Positions 54,801 to 61,604 of a stretch of 64,000 nucleotides of DNA are shown here, in pieces (position 1 is the first letter of the stretch; each line of letters opens with the position of its first letter). Position numbers and translations under genes: made by a program. The stretch spans positions 57,879 to 121,878 of the forward strand of contig JBFWLB010000003.1 in assembly GCA_050252335.1 (NCBI GenBank). Direction: 5' to 3'. Source of the DNA: Berkiella_A sp050252335 (GTDB lineage: Bacteria; Pseudomonadota; Gammaproteobacteria; Berkiellales; Berkiellaceae). Below the pieces are notes generated by a model, which worked only from the letters and a program-made list of their open reading frames with translations, searched no databases and was not told where the DNA came from.

Positions 54801-56056
54801 TCTCGTTCAGAGGACATGATCTTAAATTGGTCTTGATTTCTTTTGAGAATATCTATGAGGTAATTTGCCGTATGACGAAATTGATTACCTTCAAGTTTAG
54901 TATCCTTCATTTTATAGCCAGTATTAATATGAGAAAATAGGCTAACATCGGGTATCACATGTGCTTGTGTGGCCTGGTTTAATATTGCAGTTAAGAAAGA
55001 GGTTCCATATTGCTGTATGTTGAATTGACTTATAAAATCTGGGTATTTTTTATTTTTCTGTTGAAACAATTTGATTATTTGTTGATATTTTTCTTTATCC
55101 TCTCCATTTTGGTTTTGAGCCAAATTATGAGCAATACTTAAGGGTGATTGCTTAGACTGATCACGTACATATGGAGATACACCCGCTTCTAACAACATTG
55201 CAACTAATTCAACTTGAGCTCTTTCCACAGCAAGATGAAGTGCATTCTTATGTTCATGATTGACAAAGTTAAGATCGATATCAGAGTCTTGAATTATTAT
55301 TTTTGCAGCTTCAATCTGATGAGTGTCAATAGCGTAAAGCAGTAAATTATTACCCTCAATAAGGGCGTTAATTTCAGTAGGTGACTGAGCGATAAATAAC
55401 GACAAACAATTTAATGCCTTACAATCAATAAGATATTGTTGTAATGACACCTGATTTTTATTTCTAATAAGTCCTGATTTTTCTAGCTCATAAGGTATTT
55501 TTCTATTAAGCAAAACATTGAATATTTCTTGATTATCTTTTTCAATAGCTGGGTAATAATATTTTATTAAACCCTTGCCAAATCTCATATGTTCTAAATA
55601 TTTTTTTCTTGCCACTTTATTCATTAAAAGCGTATTCAGAAGCTTTGCTTGTCCTGCTTGAATACTTGTTTCAAGATACGATGCTCGATAGTAACTATCT
55701 AGTAAATTTGATAATTCTTTGTGTGCATTCCACTTATATGCTCTGTCCTTATCTGAACCATCATCAATGAATGAAGTTTTATAGTGTATATCTATTTTTT
55801 GATAAGATGCATCATAAATTTGGTACACTTTTTCGATTAAATTAAGGAGAGACTCTTTTTCATCTGCATTATACGTCGGATCTGCAATGCTTTTGACTAA
55901 CCAGCTTAAATAGGCTCCCTTTGTTCTTATAAATTCTTCTTTAATAAAGTCAGCATTTTTTTTTAAAAACTCATCTGTCGTTGCTAATTCATCAATACAA
56001 GGGAAAATAATATGATTATAAAGAACGCTTTCATTAAATTTATCAAATTTAAGCAT
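45863..56056 (-). CDS. Giant DUF3638/DUF3645-type protein (3397 aa) with N-terminal ankyrin repeats
   Basis: Paralogue of the 3202-residue protein with the same order of motifs. Residues about 235-305 contain ankyrin repeats (KNALHLAVERAQVELVAMLL). His475 in SGGHAM, Gln494 in YQTGDG, then Gln692 and Cys697 in GQISGNCSYK repeat the putative thiol-hydrolase set, with the same five-residue Gln-Cys spacing. ATPase motifs: MGGGKS (K2284), VLIDEIH (D2412-E2413), KPYSCADTPSE (P2578), GFSGT (from G2717), GVDVKQ (from G2880) and QGVMRMR (Q2906, R2910, R2912). The last closely resembles the eukaryotic DUF3645 QACMRMR motif. A charged K/D/E-rich insertion (DVNKEKDMDKDLD) precedes the final 500 residues. 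C-terminus NKPKRKS is NLS-like. No signal peptide or membrane helix seen. Effector role inferred. Confidence 0.8.
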   Translation of the reverse strand: MLKFDKFNESVLYNHIIFPCIDELATTDEFLKKNADFIKEEFIRTKGAYLSWLVKSIADPTYNADEKESLLNLIEKVYQIYDASYQKIDIHYKTSFIDDGSDKDRAYKWNAHKELSNLLDSYYRASYLETSIQAGQAKLLNTLLMNKVARKKYLEHMRFGKGLIKYYYPAIEKDNQEIFNVLLNRKIPYELEKSGLIRNKNQVSLQQYLIDCKALNCLSLFIAQSPTEINALIEGNNLLLYAIDTHQIEAAKIIIQDSDIDLNFVNHEHKNALHLAVERAQVELVAMLLEAGVSPYVRDQSKQSPLSIAHNLAQNQNGEDKEKYQQIIKLFQQKNKKYPDFISQFNIQQYGTSFLTAILNQATQAHVIPDVSLFSHINTGYKMKDTKLEGNQFRHTANYLIDILKRNQDQFKIMSSEREKILNILEDIKETDETILQQSNKEAIPEIVEKWIERLKSEGTLAIGGGYQSALSGGHAMPYLFELKDGKVQFKIYQTGDGLQYHKKSLNGKKHQCFKVFEFDFDEIGVKELFEKILYHRITAYLENKEISSANVYFDITGLENWEIHELPENEKFDNKLTPKTMMGNAVVFYNQKVSYSGHEYNVKRYALISNGTCLRENCEPDLIGSKKKSRFELLDVDESDGDTLYKRYTKSNASKAELIEGLKITHPHLLGKLGAKELHEQYKDKTFIMGQISGNCSYKSLQSGLLKDLLTNEAYQHTKLIIQLQSLLDFTLERQSIGDITSPEIKREIEDAIEKIAKLIHDKKAVLQLSSEASMDILRFLETIQYHIQKVEPQPRQRTKVIERITPVSIKHKRSQYGSAKGRPSIWSFNSGTVLNVQPIDINAHPPLQNIRDLIKLAEKFSVPKESAQLRSEMGNSGHALKQKISSIIEEVPLESSLFDSIDENKFYSIEGKEILALCQALQKYIEIYCLEIRQNFIPVDTVILKKMFLLLEWANQRAEVFYNLKPYSSLTKQIFDKLHALESLDLYVASSSNPMMDQFFKQLLMDRDIVHRAEPVEILKKFFDDNVLKVEDYIERALELAIKSSMANLPSEYLGKINIVNIPKETQERLVANYIALQLSNPESIIAKKISSILPQDVIQQCQYEQIYHNALQSLFQGIFMQDRVNSNISFSRFELGARILANEDNQIVFELLDIPLYVSIDEYKKALESLYYDENARELFRQGKDFFSQLQFGPKTYTPNDIQVYTTPDKTHLKNNPYRAILHTRTDTKTQFVKTLDYLVNHSEKLIDPHFQRLMWVNLFNKEAILFAKENQPEAFFAFINLLNNSIKKHIDGEYIDKAILNLFDLFAFMQQHLIEIEHPELQQQQIMLEKFIHDLIKEHSPEKKEFAGLLFKKNAYLCQSRLFRTSILMLMHKEKLNLDDIERYLQAKAFLGLHPCLNDLPMLKRLQEAIAFKVVQQLHDIPQSALDAMINKIFSEYPQGHWHIDGTSLVNEGAHVNFNLLTGNRTMQNAEVRCIPEKVLADPHFSRLFPTLDFATHIHYFDDGDKHYNDYFNFEWQGDEVRYHIFREAIQHEFILKNNPDSAWWQLLASTYSGERDKEGFTEALPRILRDKSCDVWANYSVPGKFLITKENGMQPQYIYHKREVRLIQKGAITDYKLLALDNPDYLLSRLADFEDREYILAWHSATLSPRFLIEMPRYNLSFTGEKIEGDLILKSDLYPGYKVDLMSVDDINESFSNYIKLLPIEKNSGLEEIILIPNQQFILKTKEDAKDLKRIKYNALALDIDNSFQDVYENKLRHAGKAESDYIPFKHDPRQYDYANTQGFTEYTLHDGTLVAKNQGELLQAIYIYLGSNDYDKAYAALNTYINQEGGFLGSAKEIQMLNCLLNDIPRNIFHYKDPRHDKTDKIKFNHPVLIAIKLKLAIQMAKYINSQGKIHLSKEEQESLRIKDWEMNDIHGVEEDKRKHQKASPSLLTADEMKKMINYWLQQYDRQFNNIPIEMRLTVLDKAVLKNLIMPDLLRNELENRDPVLSSALETLDIQSEKNKPQSILEICKKLNIDFKLDEINNTKSTVLVSEHDVLFTPKDVSSQFYLNAAERANEDYRYAVAERKKSESCHENIIKELLKTQQNENKTNIALLVEEIKNKNDGLKNGLDLLSKEILDLANAKLTGSEYKTELIAKRKKKLTMADLNRLFVQNNIDDYEKETLLTKTEIQALRSYHFDYLQQKLQSALYVNFLKLTDGNIDSEEKLNKIVPDIYKWSLQERAYEVVDHPEFLLFEAEEGILISKKQYQILHDLLSINDLGQFKSQVMQLIMGGGKSKVLLPLLALCKAKGNNLSMIVVPDALLNTNFSDLARVTKRLFNQDIYHFYFSRNDGYSEKSLTTKVNQLKQIIANKSFVVMGKTALEDLELKLLELEKLNRDVDKASIILIKEILFLVRTRGDVLIDEIHAVHDIRIERNFSLTGCSEKLNPRYVDINIQFSDFLQSIPYKNSNLLSYIAEPDSSFTSEELGNVITQCIDELVNPNNQYSPIYDLLRHYPDISAAEWLSFFQAKSEPIHFATMSDVQKEAAYIVKEQLTNLLPLNLAKDPLEHYGPTKRTDELNTIQGALSKPYSCADTPSENSRFSSPFETLNYTLFYNLKYGINIFVLKTFIEAFQKQARDERELSLNTKKIAETKVAVRFAEISGLNPEVLQRDLTESALNDLYQQCFKEKRLIKHCLQHIILPEIDVDTLLLRHNSINHASQFNTVQGFSGTILSPHIFDPRMDDFNYSLAKGTDGETIHHIVRKDTPVLKLNKTLAKDILKELFQAMQDKTSALIDVGGTLKGISNKMVAQNIAQYLNEGASSGLQKNMEYVLFFNDNDQLCGFPISEVHKEFPKTILIGSTDPELIRKKLNIDTHDKYFVYYDQSHTLGVDVKQGIDAHALVTCGHTTLLSKLLQGVMRMRSFAMNQSITLVVDHQVQSDLQSDFSPKKDINFRDILNYVFENQLNKIANDNVMATRYMLANVIRNHLIKQLLNTDAHHYFKLFEDILFDKQVMNACQLFSALKKKGSSEEDFKNYRDMLLDTFYKKAKELYAIEELDMVREEMMQEMDLIIQRQLNACPHEIETVSQCNYDTETVTEKDVNKEKDMDKDLDTNIEMEMQMSIEEGAFKASAEISWRETREAMRDNFMHNPELITVNQGDISFDLFHKLADYVPKENFLSGESLFSSQIYLSVNQRLSDHNENKLFHPLKKPVECILWTQYEDLNSNKMNLKATLITSAEYGFLMENPDMLPKNSWVESQLATPIMGIKPQPLEPLSVKQSYSDISAQIAYYNCDLKTLLHNKSNHTWILEENFEEKMQFLKTHILPYHPQMRQQYWQLFEHYFTKKYEKKLKEMPSESVKTASSKKRGGLLYTSKQQNMQLPIEEIRKPLGTLMKQVSNKPKRKS

Positions 56057-56469
56057 CTTTTTCGATCCAGTATCTCTTAAATAAACTATAATCTAATGAC
56101 TTTTTATCTCGACAAAAGTTTCATAAGAATAATTACACGTGTAGCAGCAAAAGAAAATGTACGATCTTGGGAAAAGTTAAAATATCTTGTAATAATAATC
56201 ACTTAAAACAAATGAGTGACAATATAGAGAAAGGTGTATATCGATACAGCAAGCATCTTGGCGTTGCTTTCACAAAGGATAAGCAAAGCAAGAAACGCAT
56301 TGACCAAAAATTTTCAGATAAACAATAGTAAGTAACCGAATTTGAAAACAGCTGTTTTTTTTTCTCATTCTAATTGATACCAGCTATAAATGAAGTAGCT
56401 ATGTATAGAAGTGAAAGATTTGAAATTTATGTCCGTTGCATAAGCCAATGCCATCAAGCTAAAAAATTC
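56057..56469. other. Upstream region of the second giant gene
   Basis: On the minus strand TTGTCG and TATAGT about 19 bases apart could be a weak promoter for the giant gene. On the plus strand a 38-codon open frame lies at 56212-56328, followed by AAAACAGCTGTTTT plus a T run (56345-56363), a weak terminator-like palindrome. Nothing else recognised. Confidence 0.4.
56212..56328 (+). CDS. Possible 38-residue basic peptide
   Basis: ATG-initiated open frame beginning MSDNIEKGVYRYSKHLG and ending QKFSDKQ; Lys-rich. No ribosome-binding site is visible, but a palindrome with T run follows. It is divergent from the giant gene. No family recognised; it may be a chance frame or a gene remnant. Confidence 0.2.
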   Translation: MSDNIEKGVYRYSKHLGVAFTKDKQSKKRIDQKFSDKQ

Positions 56470-57180
56470 TTAAAGCTCAAGTTCCCACAGTGGCTCAACT
56501 CTGTATTTATCTTTCATTTTTTGTAAAAAGGCAGTATGCAATTCACATTCTGACTCATTCGCTAAACGTATCGGTAAATCACTTATCATGGTTGCCAAGC
56601 CCTTTTCTTGTTCTGCTTGCATTGTTTGGCTGGTATTACTCTCTAAATCAAGTTTAGACTGCCCACCTGTCATAGCCAAATAAACATCTGCCAAAATCTC
56701 TGCGTCTAATAATGCACCATGCTTTTCACGATGTTGATTATTGACTTGGTAACGCTTACATAAGGCATCAAGATTATTTTTTTGGCCTGGGTGTTTTTTT
56801 CTCGCTATGGCCAAAGTATCTGTTACTGTGCATTGTGAAGATAAATCTTCCCACCCTCGTAAATTAACACGCTTGAATTCACTTTCTAAAAAGCCCACAT
56901 CAAAGGGGGCATTATGAATAATAAGTTCAGCATCTTTTATAAAGGTGATAAATTCATCTACAATTTCATGGAACAATGGCTTATCTTTTAAGAAATCATT
57001 GCTAATGCCATGAACCATAAAAGCACCTTTATCAACCTCACGTTCTGGATTCAAATAAACATGAAAGGTTTTTCCGGTTAATCGCCGATGCATCATTTCA
57101 ACACAACCAATTTCAATGACCCGATGCCCTTGTTCTGGTGATAGCCCGGTTGTTTCTGTATCTAAAATAATCTGTCTCAT
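56470..57180 (-). CDS. dnaQ: DNA polymerase III epsilon subunit (3'-5' proofreading exonuclease)
   Basis: 236 residues. DEDDh exonuclease motifs: ExoI ILDTETTGLSPEQGHRVIEI (Asp, Glu), ExoII IIHNAPFDVGFLESEF (Asp) and ExoIII HREKHGALLDAEILADVYL (His, Asp). The C-terminal tail after about residue 185 should bind the polymerase alpha subunit. It directly abuts rnhA (start at 57180, rnhA stop at 57181), the usual gammaproteobacterial rnhA-dnaQ neighbourhood. Confidence 0.95.
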   Translation of the reverse strand: MRQIILDTETTGLSPEQGHRVIEIGCVEMMHRRLTGKTFHVYLNPEREVDKGAFMVHGISNDFLKDKPLFHEIVDEFITFIKDAELIIHNAPFDVGFLESEFKRVNLRGWEDLSSQCTVTDTLAIARKKHPGQKNNLDALCKRYQVNNQHREKHGALLDAEILADVYLAMTGGQSKLDLESNTSQTMQAEQEKGLATMISDLPIRLANESECELHTAFLQKMKDKYRVEPLWELEL

Positions 57181-57624
57181 TTATTGTTTATCTCTAATAG
57201 TTTTAACGGCATCTCTGGCAGCTTGATCAACTCTCTCATTTTCCGGATGACCACTATGACCTTTTACCCACTGCCAACTCACACTATGCCTTTGAACTTG
57301 CTCATCTAACAATTGCCACAAATCAACATTCTTAACATCTTTTCTATTTGCTGTTCGCCAGCCATTTTGCTTCCATTTTGCAATCCATTCTGTAATGCCA
57401 TTTTTGACATATTCAGAATCTGTCACCATCACAACTTTACATGATTCCTTAAGGGCTTTTAAACCTTCAATAGCCGCTAGTAATTCCATACGATTATTGG
57501 TGGTATTCAACTCACCCCCCGAGAAAATTTTTTCATTTTCTTTATATCGCACTAAAACAGCCCATCCTCCTGGGCCTGGATTACCTGAACATGCGCCATC
57601 AGAATAACAAGTTACTTGTTTCAT
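57181..57624 (-). CDS. rnhA: Ribonuclease HI
   Basis: Degrades RNA in RNA-DNA hybrids. The catalytic acids sit in YSDGACSGNPGPGGWAVL (Asp), NTTNNRMELLAAI (Glu), VMVTDSEYV (Asp) and GHPENERVDQAARDA (Asp). I choose the ATG at 57624 (MKQVTCYSDG), because the family starts close to this point. The longer form from 57666 overlaps the methyltransferase gene and adds 14 atypical residues, though coupling through that overlap is possible. No strong Shine-Dalgarno at either site. Confidence 0.93.
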   Translation of the reverse strand: MKQVTCYSDGACSGNPGPGGWAVLVRYKENEKIFSGGELNTTNNRMELLAAIEGLKALKESCKVVMVTDSEYVKNGITEWIAKWKQNGWRTANRKDVKNVDLWQLLDEQVQRHSVSWQWVKGHSGHPENERVDQAARDAVKTIRDKQ

Positions 57625-57643
57625 AGTATTTAAGATTTTTTCA

Positions 57644-58429
57644 TTATTTGTCATTCTTTTGCTCATTCATACAAGGTTCTGAAGTGTTGAATCTATTTGC
57701 ACTTGGTTTTGCAATTGTTTCAGTCTCTAACCACACTTGCTTTTCTTTTTTCCATTTTGCACGCATCAAGGTTAAGGGTATAACGCGTTTTACGGCAACG
57801 ATACTGTAGGCACCGCCTAAGAACGGCCAATATTTTCTACCTATTGCTTCAATTTTTTCTGTTTTTTGTATCATATTCTGACTAAGAATCGGTGGGCGAT
57901 AATAAAATAATCGTCCACCCGTTACTTGAAAATTAAGCAATTTTAGCCAATCTCTCAAGCGAGCCAATCCTAATAAATGCCCCGTTCTTGCTATTTTTCC
58001 TAGCATTTTTTTCCAACTATACCAAAGCCCCCAACAACTAATGGGGTTAATGCCTGTTATCACCAAATAGCCTTCTGGTATTAAAATACGATGTACTTCT
58101 CTTAATATTTCATGTGGGTTACGCACTTGTTCTAAAGTATGGAGCAATACAACGACATCGACGGATTCTGACTTAAAAGGCAAACTGTCTAGCTCCGCTT
58201 TTACTTTATTTTTTTGACCTGTAGTCGTAACGCTAGGATGCACCAATACACGGTGTGAAATTAAACTACCACTCATATAATGTGATAATCCTTGTTCACT
58301 TAATTGTATTAAATGATATCCATGCAAGCACGGCAAAATCTCATCCAATTCAGCTTTTTCTGCTTCTGCTAATCTAAAACCAGATCCATGGCTGTACCAG
58401 GCGTTTTTATATGTATTTTCTGTTACCAT
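57644..58429 (-). CDS. SAM-dependent methyltransferase, YafS-like
   Basis: Class I methyltransferase of the type found next to rnhA/dnaQ and gloB (YafS in E. coli). Visible features: a degenerate SAM-binding start, DLPF-like segment LDSLPFKSESVDVVVLLHTL (motif II area), EQVRNPHEILREVHRILIPE and GYLVITGINPISCWGLWYSW. The start at ATG 58429 (MVTENTYKN) is preferred; the longer frame begins with TTG at 58447. Only 29 bp separate it from the divergent gloB start. Substrate unknown. Confidence 0.82.
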   Translation of the reverse strand: MVTENTYKNAWYSHGSGFRLAEAEKAELDEILPCLHGYHLIQLSEQGLSHYMSGSLISHRVLVHPSVTTTGQKNKVKAELDSLPFKSESVDVVVLLHTLEQVRNPHEILREVHRILIPEGYLVITGINPISCWGLWYSWKKMLGKIARTGHLLGLARLRDWLKLLNFQVTGGRLFYYRPPILSQNMIQKTEKIEAIGRKYWPFLGGAYSIVAVKRVIPLTLMRAKWKKEKQVWLETETIAKPSANRFNTSEPCMNEQKNDK

Positions 58430-58458
58430 ATTTAGGTGACAACACAATAATTAGTTAA

Positions 58459-59235
58459 ATGAATAAAATTGTTCCAATCCCTGCTTTCGCAGATAACTAC
58501 ATCTGGGCTATACATAGTCTAAATGATTCTATGGTTGCCGTCGTCGATCCAGGCGATGCTGAACCCGTACTTCAGTATCTTCAAAAATCACAACTCAGTT
58601 TAAATGCAATCTTAATTACGCATCGGCATTGGGATCACACAAATGGTATTGCCCAACTATTGGAACATTTCCCAAATATCCCTGTCTATGGTCCCGACAA
58701 ATCAGTCGATCAAATAACCAATATTGTTGACGATACTACGCTTGTCACACTTGAAGCACAAGCACTCAAGCTTTCTGTCATGACAATACCTGGTCATACC
58801 CTAGATCATATTGCTTATGCTGGCGAAGGTATATTGTTTTGTGGTGATACTTTATTTTCTGCAGGTTGCGGTAAAATCTTTGAAGGTACACCTCAACAAA
58901 TGTATGACTCATTAAACAAGTTAGCTAACCTTGATGATGATACTTTAATCTATTGTGGACATGAATATACCCTAAATAATTTGGCCTTTGCGCTTAGCTT
59001 AGAGCCTGATAACAAGCAGATCAGAGCCAAAGCAATAGAAATAGCAAATCTTACAGCCGTCGGAAAAGCCAGCCTGCCCAGTCGCTTAGGTGATGAGAAA
59101 AAATTTAATCCTTTCTTAAAATGTCATCTACTTGAATTTCAAAATCAGATTATTTTACTAACAGGAAAGAAACTAAGTTCTGCTGTTGATTTTTTCACTG
59201 AAGTTCGAAGCATGAAAGATCACTTCAAAGCATAA
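58459..59235 (+). CDS. gloB: Hydroxyacylglutathione hydrolase (glyoxalase II)
   Basis: Hydrolyses S-lactoylglutathione to D-lactate and glutathione, completing methylglyoxal detoxification. Metallo-beta-lactamase fold: THRHWDHTNG (metal ligands), PGHTLDHIAY, LFCGDTLFSAGCGKIFEGTP and YCGHEYTLNNLAFA, then the C-terminal substrate-binding region ending in RSMKDHFK. 258 residues, normal length. Located divergently beside the YafS-like gene, as in E. coli. Confidence 0.95.
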   Translation: MNKIVPIPAFADNYIWAIHSLNDSMVAVVDPGDAEPVLQYLQKSQLSLNAILITHRHWDHTNGIAQLLEHFPNIPVYGPDKSVDQITNIVDDTTLVTLEAQALKLSVMTIPGHTLDHIAYAGEGILFCGDTLFSAGCGKIFEGTPQQMYDSLNKLANLDDDTLIYCGHEYTLNNLAFALSLEPDNKQIRAKAIEIANLTAVGKASLPSRLGDEKKFNPFLKCHLLEFQNQIILLTGKKLSSAVDFFTEVRSMKDHFKA

Positions 59236-59381
59236 TACCTTGATTTTTTATGTTAATATCTTACTAACTATTATGTTGCTGCTAAAAAACATATATTTCT
59301 TGCCCTAATAGTAAATTTTATTTACTATTAGATCATAAATTTTGTCAGAACATCTGCTTAATATAATAAAAAATATACCTA

Positions 59382-60725
59382 ATGCGCTACTTATTTTCAC
59401 TGAAAAGCCACTTTATAATACTACTGACAATACTTTGTGTATTTACGACTTGGCCTCAATCCATACAAGCAGAGCCACATAGCAGCACATTTAATGCTTT
59501 TAAAAATGCTGTTTCTAAACCTTTTAAAGACAATACATCTACGAGCCACAATAGCATTCGTGCGCAACAACCAGCTTTACTCTGGAATCGATTAAGAGAA
59601 CAATTTTCATTGCCTAATCATGAAAATGATCCTCGCGTACAATTTTATATTAAGCGTTATACAGAATCACAAATTCACTTTAATGAAATGGTAAATAATG
59701 CTCGACCTTATTTACATTATATTGCTGAAACTGTTGAAACGCATAGTATGCCTGCTGAAATTGCTTTACTCCCTATGATCGAAAGCACTTTCAACCCAAC
59801 GGCTCAAAGCTCAAGTGGTGCACGCGGACTTTGGCAGATTATGCCAGAAACAGGCTTAGATTATGGGCTTTCGCGAGATGCGTGGTTTGACGGTTGTCAA
59901 GATATCGCCCTCTCTACAAATGCAGCATTACGTCATCTTAAATACTTACATCAACGTTACAACGGAGATTGGCTATTAGCACTTGCAGCCTATAATTCTG
60001 GTGAAGGACGTGTAACCCGTGCCATTAATAAAAACAAAAAAATGAATAAAGCGACAGATTTTTGGGAACTGAGTTTACCCCAACAAACGGCTGACTATGT
60101 ACCTAAATTGATGGCTATTGTTACCATTATCAAAACACCTAGTAAATATGGTGTTGTACTACCGAATATTCTCAACCAACCTTATTTTACGCATATTGAT
60201 ATTGGTAAGGCTGTTGATATTAAACAAGCTGCCTTAATGGCAAACATGCCAGAAAAAAAATTAGCTAATCTAAATCCTGGTTTTTACAACAAAAAAATGA
60301 ATCCAAATGGGCCATACGAGTTATGTGTACCAGTACATGTTGCTGAAAATTTTAATGATTTACTCACAAAGGTGCCAGCAATACCCAGCCCTCATGCAAC
60401 AAAACATAAAATTCAACCTGGTGACAGTTTGAGTAAAATTGCGCAACAATATGCAACAACCACGCAAACACTCAAAGCCTTAAATCAGCTGTCCAGTGAC
60501 ACCATCCAAGTCGGTCAATATTTAGTATTGCCCTCAAAAACAACCACTATTGCAAATAATAGCACGCCTACAGAAACTAAGATTCATACCGTAAAACAAG
60601 GTGAGTCTCTTTCAAATATCAGCGAGCAATATAAAATTAGCCTCAAAACATTGATGGCTCAAAACGATATTAGCAACCCAGCCATCATTCAACCTGGTCA
60701 AAAAATAGTTATAAAATCAGCTTGA
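59382..60725 (+). CDS. mltD: Membrane-bound lytic murein transglycosylase D with two LysM domains
   Basis: 447 residues. Signal peptide at the N-terminus (no lipobox Cys seen). SLT catalytic domain: LLPMIESTFNPTAQSSSGAR (catalytic Glu), GLWQIMPETGLDYGL and LALAAYNSGEGRV. Two C-terminal LysM modules: HKIQPGDSLSKIAQQYATT and HTVKQGESLSNISEQYKIS, each followed by QVGQYLVLP or QPGQKIVI. It cleaves peptidoglycan with formation of 1,6-anhydro ends. Located after gloB, as in E. coli. Confidence 0.94.
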   Translation: MRYLFSLKSHFIILLTILCVFTTWPQSIQAEPHSSTFNAFKNAVSKPFKDNTSTSHNSIRAQQPALLWNRLREQFSLPNHENDPRVQFYIKRYTESQIHFNEMVNNARPYLHYIAETVETHSMPAEIALLPMIESTFNPTAQSSSGARGLWQIMPETGLDYGLSRDAWFDGCQDIALSTNAALRHLKYLHQRYNGDWLLALAAYNSGEGRVTRAINKNKKMNKATDFWELSLPQQTADYVPKLMAIVTIIKTPSKYGVVLPNILNQPYFTHIDIGKAVDIKQAALMANMPEKKLANLNPGFYNKKMNPNGPYELCVPVHVAENFNDLLTKVPAIPSPHATKHKIQPGDSLSKIAQQYATTTQTLKALNQLSSDTIQVGQYLVLPSKTTTIANNSTPTETKIHTVKQGESLSNISEQYKISLKTLMAQNDISNPAIIQPGQKIVIKSA

Positions 60726-60796
60726 TATACTTGTAGTTGACTCACCTCAGCGAGACCGCCACAATAGATCATAAACTAAATTTACAAGGTAGTTAG

Positions 60797-61495
60797 ATGA
60801 AAAAATATATAGGATTTAGCTTAGTTTTATTTCTATCAAGCACATTTCAAGCGCAAGCAGTCTATTTAAGCCCACATATGGGGGTTGATTGGAAATACTG
60901 GGGCGCAAGTCTTAATAATGATCTTCCTAGACCATTGGATCATGTTTTTCCAGATATCAGTAGTGGTATGTCTTTCTATTTAGGTACACGTATCAATGGC
61001 TTTTTTGGTATTGATTTTGGTTATGATCAATCTATCAGCAAAGAAAAATCCCATGTCTTTAATGGAAATGAAACTTTCTTAAAACCTACTGTAGAGCCAT
61101 TAGGCAATGCTTCCACAGTAGATATTCGCTTTAAAGCCTTTCATTTAAACAGCATGTTTTATTGGCCTGTAATGAAAGATGTTGAGATTTTAGGTTTATT
61201 AGGGATTTCTCGCTTAGAACCAGATGTGCATATGTTTTATCTAACAGGTGGACAGCGCCTTGAAATATCGCAAAACGCAAAAACTAAATACTCAGCACGC
61301 ATTGGCTTAGGCACACAATACAATCCTTGGTGGTTCTTAGGATTTCGTGGCATGGTCATTTGGGATCAAACTAAACGTGTTAATATTTTAGGCGTTGATG
61401 AGACAAGCGTCCCCTTTGATATTTCACCTTATAAGAGCGCAACCTCATTTCATTTAGGCGTTGTTTTTACGATGGCAGATCCAAGAAATGTTTAA
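60797..61495 (+). CDS. Outer-membrane beta-barrel-like protein
   Basis: 232 residues with a signal peptide (GFSLVLFLSSTFQAQA) and alternating beta-strand patterns: GVDWKYWGASL, FFGIDFGYDQS, STVDIRFKAFHLNSMFYWPV, YSARIGLGTQYNPWWFLGFR and ATSFHLGVVFTM. This is typical of small eight-stranded barrels (OmpA/OmpW-like), with an aromatic final strand although the protein runs on for ADPRNV. Exact family not recognised. It follows mltD by 71 bp and may be cotranscribed. Confidence 0.65.
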   Translation: MKKYIGFSLVLFLSSTFQAQAVYLSPHMGVDWKYWGASLNNDLPRPLDHVFPDISSGMSFYLGTRINGFFGIDFGYDQSISKEKSHVFNGNETFLKPTVEPLGNASTVDIRFKAFHLNSMFYWPVMKDVEILGLLGISRLEPDVHMFYLTGGQRLEISQNAKTKYSARIGLGTQYNPWWFLGFRGMVIWDQTKRVNILGVDETSVPFDISPYKSATSFHLGVVFTMADPRNV

Positions 61496-61571
61496 GGTAA
61501 TTATCGCACACTAAAAAATTAGATAGCTTCCCACTATAGACAAAATGTATCTGAATTTTTAGTTTTTATTT

Positions 61572-61604
61572 CGCCAAGATCTATCTATTTCTGGGGTCTT
61601 GGCG
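61572..61604. terminator. Hairpin spanning the stop of the 606-residue gene
   Basis: CGCCAAGA and TCTTGGCG form an 8-bp stem with a 17-base loop that contains the minus-strand TAG stop (61585-61587). On the minus strand it is followed by AAATAAAAAC; on the plus strand by ATTTCTTTG. It could end both convergent transcripts. Confidence 0.45.
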
